Source of the DNA: PGYR01 sp048267165 | Lineage (GTDB): Bacteria > Bacteroidota > Ignavibacteria > Kapaibacteriales > UBA2268 | NCBI GenBank assembly: GCA_048267165.1 | Contig: JBLWYD010000040.1 | Coordinates: forward strand, 1 to 26,532 | DNA length: 26,532 nucleotides | Reading direction: 5' to 3' | Shown: in pieces, positions 24,752-26,532 of the stretch | Layout: every line of letters begins with the position of its first letter | Numbering within the stretch: position 1 is the stretch's first letter | Notes under the pieces: model-generated | Told to the model about the DNA's origin: nothing | Database searches by the model: none | The model's input: only the letters and a program-made list of their open reading frames with translations | Program-made: the position numbers and the translations under genes

Positions 24752-25516
24752 TTGTTTGAATACCAATTCACAGATTATCTACTATTATTTCTATTTGGTA
24801 ATTTTGCTGGCTTTATTAACGTAGTAGCTGGTGGAGGTTCAACTTTGACTCTCCCCTTCCTAATACTAATGGGTATGGATGCTTCTGTAGCAAACGGTAC
24901 AAATAGAATAGGGATACTAACTCAGACAATGGCTGCGAGTTTGTCATTTAGAAAATCTAATTTCAAAGATACTAATCTTAGTTTCAAATTAGCAATGCTC
25001 ACCGTACCTGGTGCTATATTGGGAGCAATTTACTCAACTCAGATAGAAGAAGATACTTTTCAAATTATAGTTGTCTGTGTAATGGCATTTGTTGCTATTA
25101 GCTTACTCATCCCTAAATCAAAGAAAAAAGAGTACGTTGATTCAATTAAGAAGCTCCCAATTATCTCTTATCCTCTTATGTTGATTATAGGCTTTTATGC
25201 AGGGTTTATCCAAGTTGGAATAGGTTTTCTAATTATGGCTATTCTAAGCTCAGTACTAAATCTTAATATGAAAAGAGTTAATATGCATAAAGTATTTATA
25301 GTTTTTATAAACACTATCCCAACACTATTTATTTTTATCATTACAGACAACGTTGATTGGGTAACTGGGATTATACTATCTATAGGTGCTAGCTTAGGTG
25401 CCTGGTGGTCTGCAAAACTATCTTTGAAGATGGATGAAAGATTCGTTAAATTGATGCTTTTTATTGCGATAACTGCAATGGCTATAAAATTACTTAGTAA
25501 AATGGGACTATTATGA
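24752..25516 (+). CDS. TauE/SafE-family membrane transporter
   Basis: A 254-residue integral membrane protein with about eight hydrophobic helices of the TSUP (sulfite exporter TauE/SafE) family, which moves sulfite, sulfoacetate or other organosulfur anions. The N-terminal signature GFINVVAGGGSTLTLPFLIL followed by MGMDASVANGTNRIGI is diagnostic. The second half repeats the pattern more weakly (GFYAGFIQVGIGFLIMAILS). The start must be TTG at 24752-24754: an in-frame TAG stop lies at 24737-24739 and the next ATG is well inside the first repeat. No strong ribosome binding site is seen. It overlaps the DUF427 gene by 4 bases. The true substrate cannot be told from sequence. Confidence 0.88.
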   Translation: MFEYQFTDYLLLFLFGNFAGFINVVAGGGSTLTLPFLILMGMDASVANGTNRIGILTQTMAASLSFRKSNFKDTNLSFKLAMLTVPGAILGAIYSTQIEEDTFQIIVVCVMAFVAISLLIPKSKKKEYVDSIKKLPIISYPLMLIIGFYAGFIQVGIGFLIMAILSSVLNLNMKRVNMHKVFIVFINTIPTLFIFIITDNVDWVTGIILSIGASLGAWWSAKLSLKMDERFVKLMLFIAITAMAIKLLSKMGLL

Positions 25517-25794
25517 AAGCAAAATGGAACAATACTATAATTGCGGAATCTAATGATACTCAGTTGGTTGAGGGGAATCATTACTTCCCTCGAAATTCAA
25601 TAAGTACAGCATATTACAATGAAAGTGAGACTCATACAACTTGCGGTTGGAAAGGAGAAGCGTCTTACTTTGATATAATAGTTGATGGTGAAGTAAATAA
25701 GGACGCAGCTTGGTACTATCCCGAGCCAAAAGACGCGGCAAAACATATCAAAGATATGATTGCTTTTTGGAAAGGAGTAGAAATAATTGACTAG
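25513..25794 (+). CDS. DUF427 domain protein
   Basis: A 93-residue soluble protein that is almost entirely one DUF427 domain. The family pattern is clear: an N-terminal strand with VEGNHYFPRNSI, the core THTTCGWKGEASYFDI with Cys-x-Trp-Lys-Gly, then DAAWYYPEPKDAAKHIKDMI and the final FWKGVEI. The biochemical role of DUF427 is not established. Its ATG overlaps the TauE/SafE stop (ATGA), so both are made from one message and may act together. Length is normal for single-domain members. A function in sulfur chemistry would be guesswork from the neighbour. Confidence 0.88.
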   Translation: MKAKWNNTIIAESNDTQLVEGNHYFPRNSISTAYYNESETHTTCGWKGEASYFDIIVDGEVNKDAAWYYPEPKDAAKHIKDMIAFWKGVEIID

Positions 25795-25833
25795 GATTAG
25801 TAACAAATTCGGGTTTAAAGTTTTATTACTTAT

Positions 25834-26532
25834 ATGAAGTTAACAATTACATATATTTTATTTATAATTTCTTGTATTAACCTTTCTGCAACAGATGTCC
25901 GAATTGTTAATTCAACAATTACTGAGTACCCTGAACGAAGTACAGAAATTTATTTTTTAAGCGACAATAAAAAACCGATACTTAACTTAGATAAATCTTT
26001 ATTAGATTTTAATGTTGATGGAAATGATATAGATAATTATAATCTTTTATCACCGACCGAAATAAATTTTAATCCTATCTCAGTAGTTATTAGTGTAGAT
26101 AACTCGCTCCAAAATGAAAAGAATATTGAATTAATCAAACGTGTATTAAAGAGGTTATCAAAAGATATAATAAATAATGATGTTGAGATTGCTCTACAGT
26201 CTTATAACTCATCTTCATTTTTACTTCAAGATTATACTTTTGATGCAACTAAATTAGAAAGAGCAATTAATAATATATCAACTAGAAGTGTAAGTAATTA
26301 TAACACAGCATTTCTAAATAAAACTACTGGTAGTTTAGAAATTGCAAATAGAGCTAATCAAAAGTCAATGGTTATAAATATAACTGGTGGTAAATCAATC
26401 GGGGATAGTAATAGTATTAGTAATAAAGCTAATAGCTATGATGTTCCTGTATATAATTATGTAATTGACAATAATACATCAAATAATTTATTTAGTATTT
26501 CCAATAAGACAAATGGCAAATATTTTTCAGTT
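25834..26532 (+). CDS. Exported von Willebrand factor A-like protein (3' truncated by window)
   Basis: An open frame of 233 codons from ATG at 25834 continues past the window edge with no stop, so the C-terminus is missing. Residues 1-19 form a signal peptide (MKLTITYILFIISCINLSA). From about residue 82 it resembles a vWA domain: PISVVISVDNS strand and MIDAS region, the helix IKRVLKRLSKDI, VEIALQSYNS, then YNTAF and a SMVINITGG strand. The metal site is degenerate. D89-N-S91 keeps the first two ligands, but the second Ser of DxSxS is Gln93, and the loop-4 Asp ('T-D-G') reads TGG. It may bind ligand without metal. The upstream 39 bases show no clear promoter. A C-terminal sorting domain might lie beyond the window. 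Confidence 0.7.
   Translation, partial: MKLTITYILFIISCINLSATDVRIVNSTITEYPERSTEIYFLSDNKKPILNLDKSLLDFNVDGNDIDNYNLLSPTEINFNPISVVISVDNSLQNEKNIELIKRVLKRLSKDIINNDVEIALQSYNSSSFLLQDYTFDATKLERAINNISTRSVSNYNTAFLNKTTGSLEIANRANQKSMVINITGGKSIGDSNSISNKANSYDVPVYNYVIDNNTSNNLFSISNKTNGKYFSV

Noticed and set aside
25195..25581. 128-codon minus-strand frame antisense to the TauE/SafE and DUF427 genes
   Set aside because: The largest shadow frame, but both sense genes are clearly real and the translation is featureless.
1..26532. CRISPR, toxin-antitoxin, phage-defence or mobile-element system
   Set aside because: No regularly spaced repeats, transposase, integrase, nuclease or toxin-like small gene pairs are visible; the genes are mostly housekeeping or export functions.

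Overview
This AT-rich window looks like chromosomal DNA from a Gram-negative bacterium of the Fibrobacterota-Chlorobiota-Bacteroidota (FCB) group. Three secreted proteins carry type IX secretion system (T9SS) C-terminal sorting domains, and there is a PorV/PorQ-like outer-membrane barrel, a CdaA-type c-di-AMP synthase and complex I genes. The mix (low GC, weak Shine-Dalgarno use, T9SS cargo, short NuoG) suggests an uncultured Ignavibacteria/Kapabacteria-like lineage, but that placement is inference. I see no tRNA, rRNA, CRISPR array, transposase or phage gene. Coding density is very high and no gene-free stretch exceeds 200 bases.

Layout. (1) 9-1526, plus: a small T9SS-tail protein followed 3 bases later by a PorV/PorQ-family barrel. 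(2) 1507-8043, minus, transcribed nuoG-nuoH-nuoI-lon-rpe: three complex I subunits, a LonB/YcbZ-type protease and ribulose-phosphate epimerase, packed with gaps of 21 bases or fewer. (3) 8146-15878, minus: two tandem paralogous T9SS-exported VPS10/sortilin-like beta-propeller proteins of about 1,100 residues, then ruvA, then a divergent HisA-like TIM-barrel protein that has lost its catalytic aspartate. The last three genes are joined by 1- and 4-base overlaps. (4) 16073-18379, plus: one protein made of two tandem copies of a GT2 glycosyltransferase plus TPR unit. (5) 18374-24658, minus: cdaA, miaA, a PBP4-type DD-carboxypeptidase and an orphan MalG-type ABC permease joined by overlaps, then a prohibitin-like SPFH protein directly abutting argD. 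(6) 24752-26532, plus: a TauE/SafE transporter overlapping a DUF427 gene, then an exported von Willebrand A-like protein that runs off the window.

How the genes fit together. Region 2 joins respiration, protein quality control and the pentose phosphate pathway. Regions 1 and 3 contribute cell-surface or secreted proteins. Region 5 places c-di-AMP synthesis next to peptidoglycan trimming. Most genes are recognisable housekeeping or export functions, and I cannot show a wholly new system. The least explained parts are the HisA-like relic behind ruvA, the tandem sortilin-like T9SS pair with a shared N-terminal PFKRWE module, the duplicated GT2-TPR protein, and an inverted repeat in front of nuoG.
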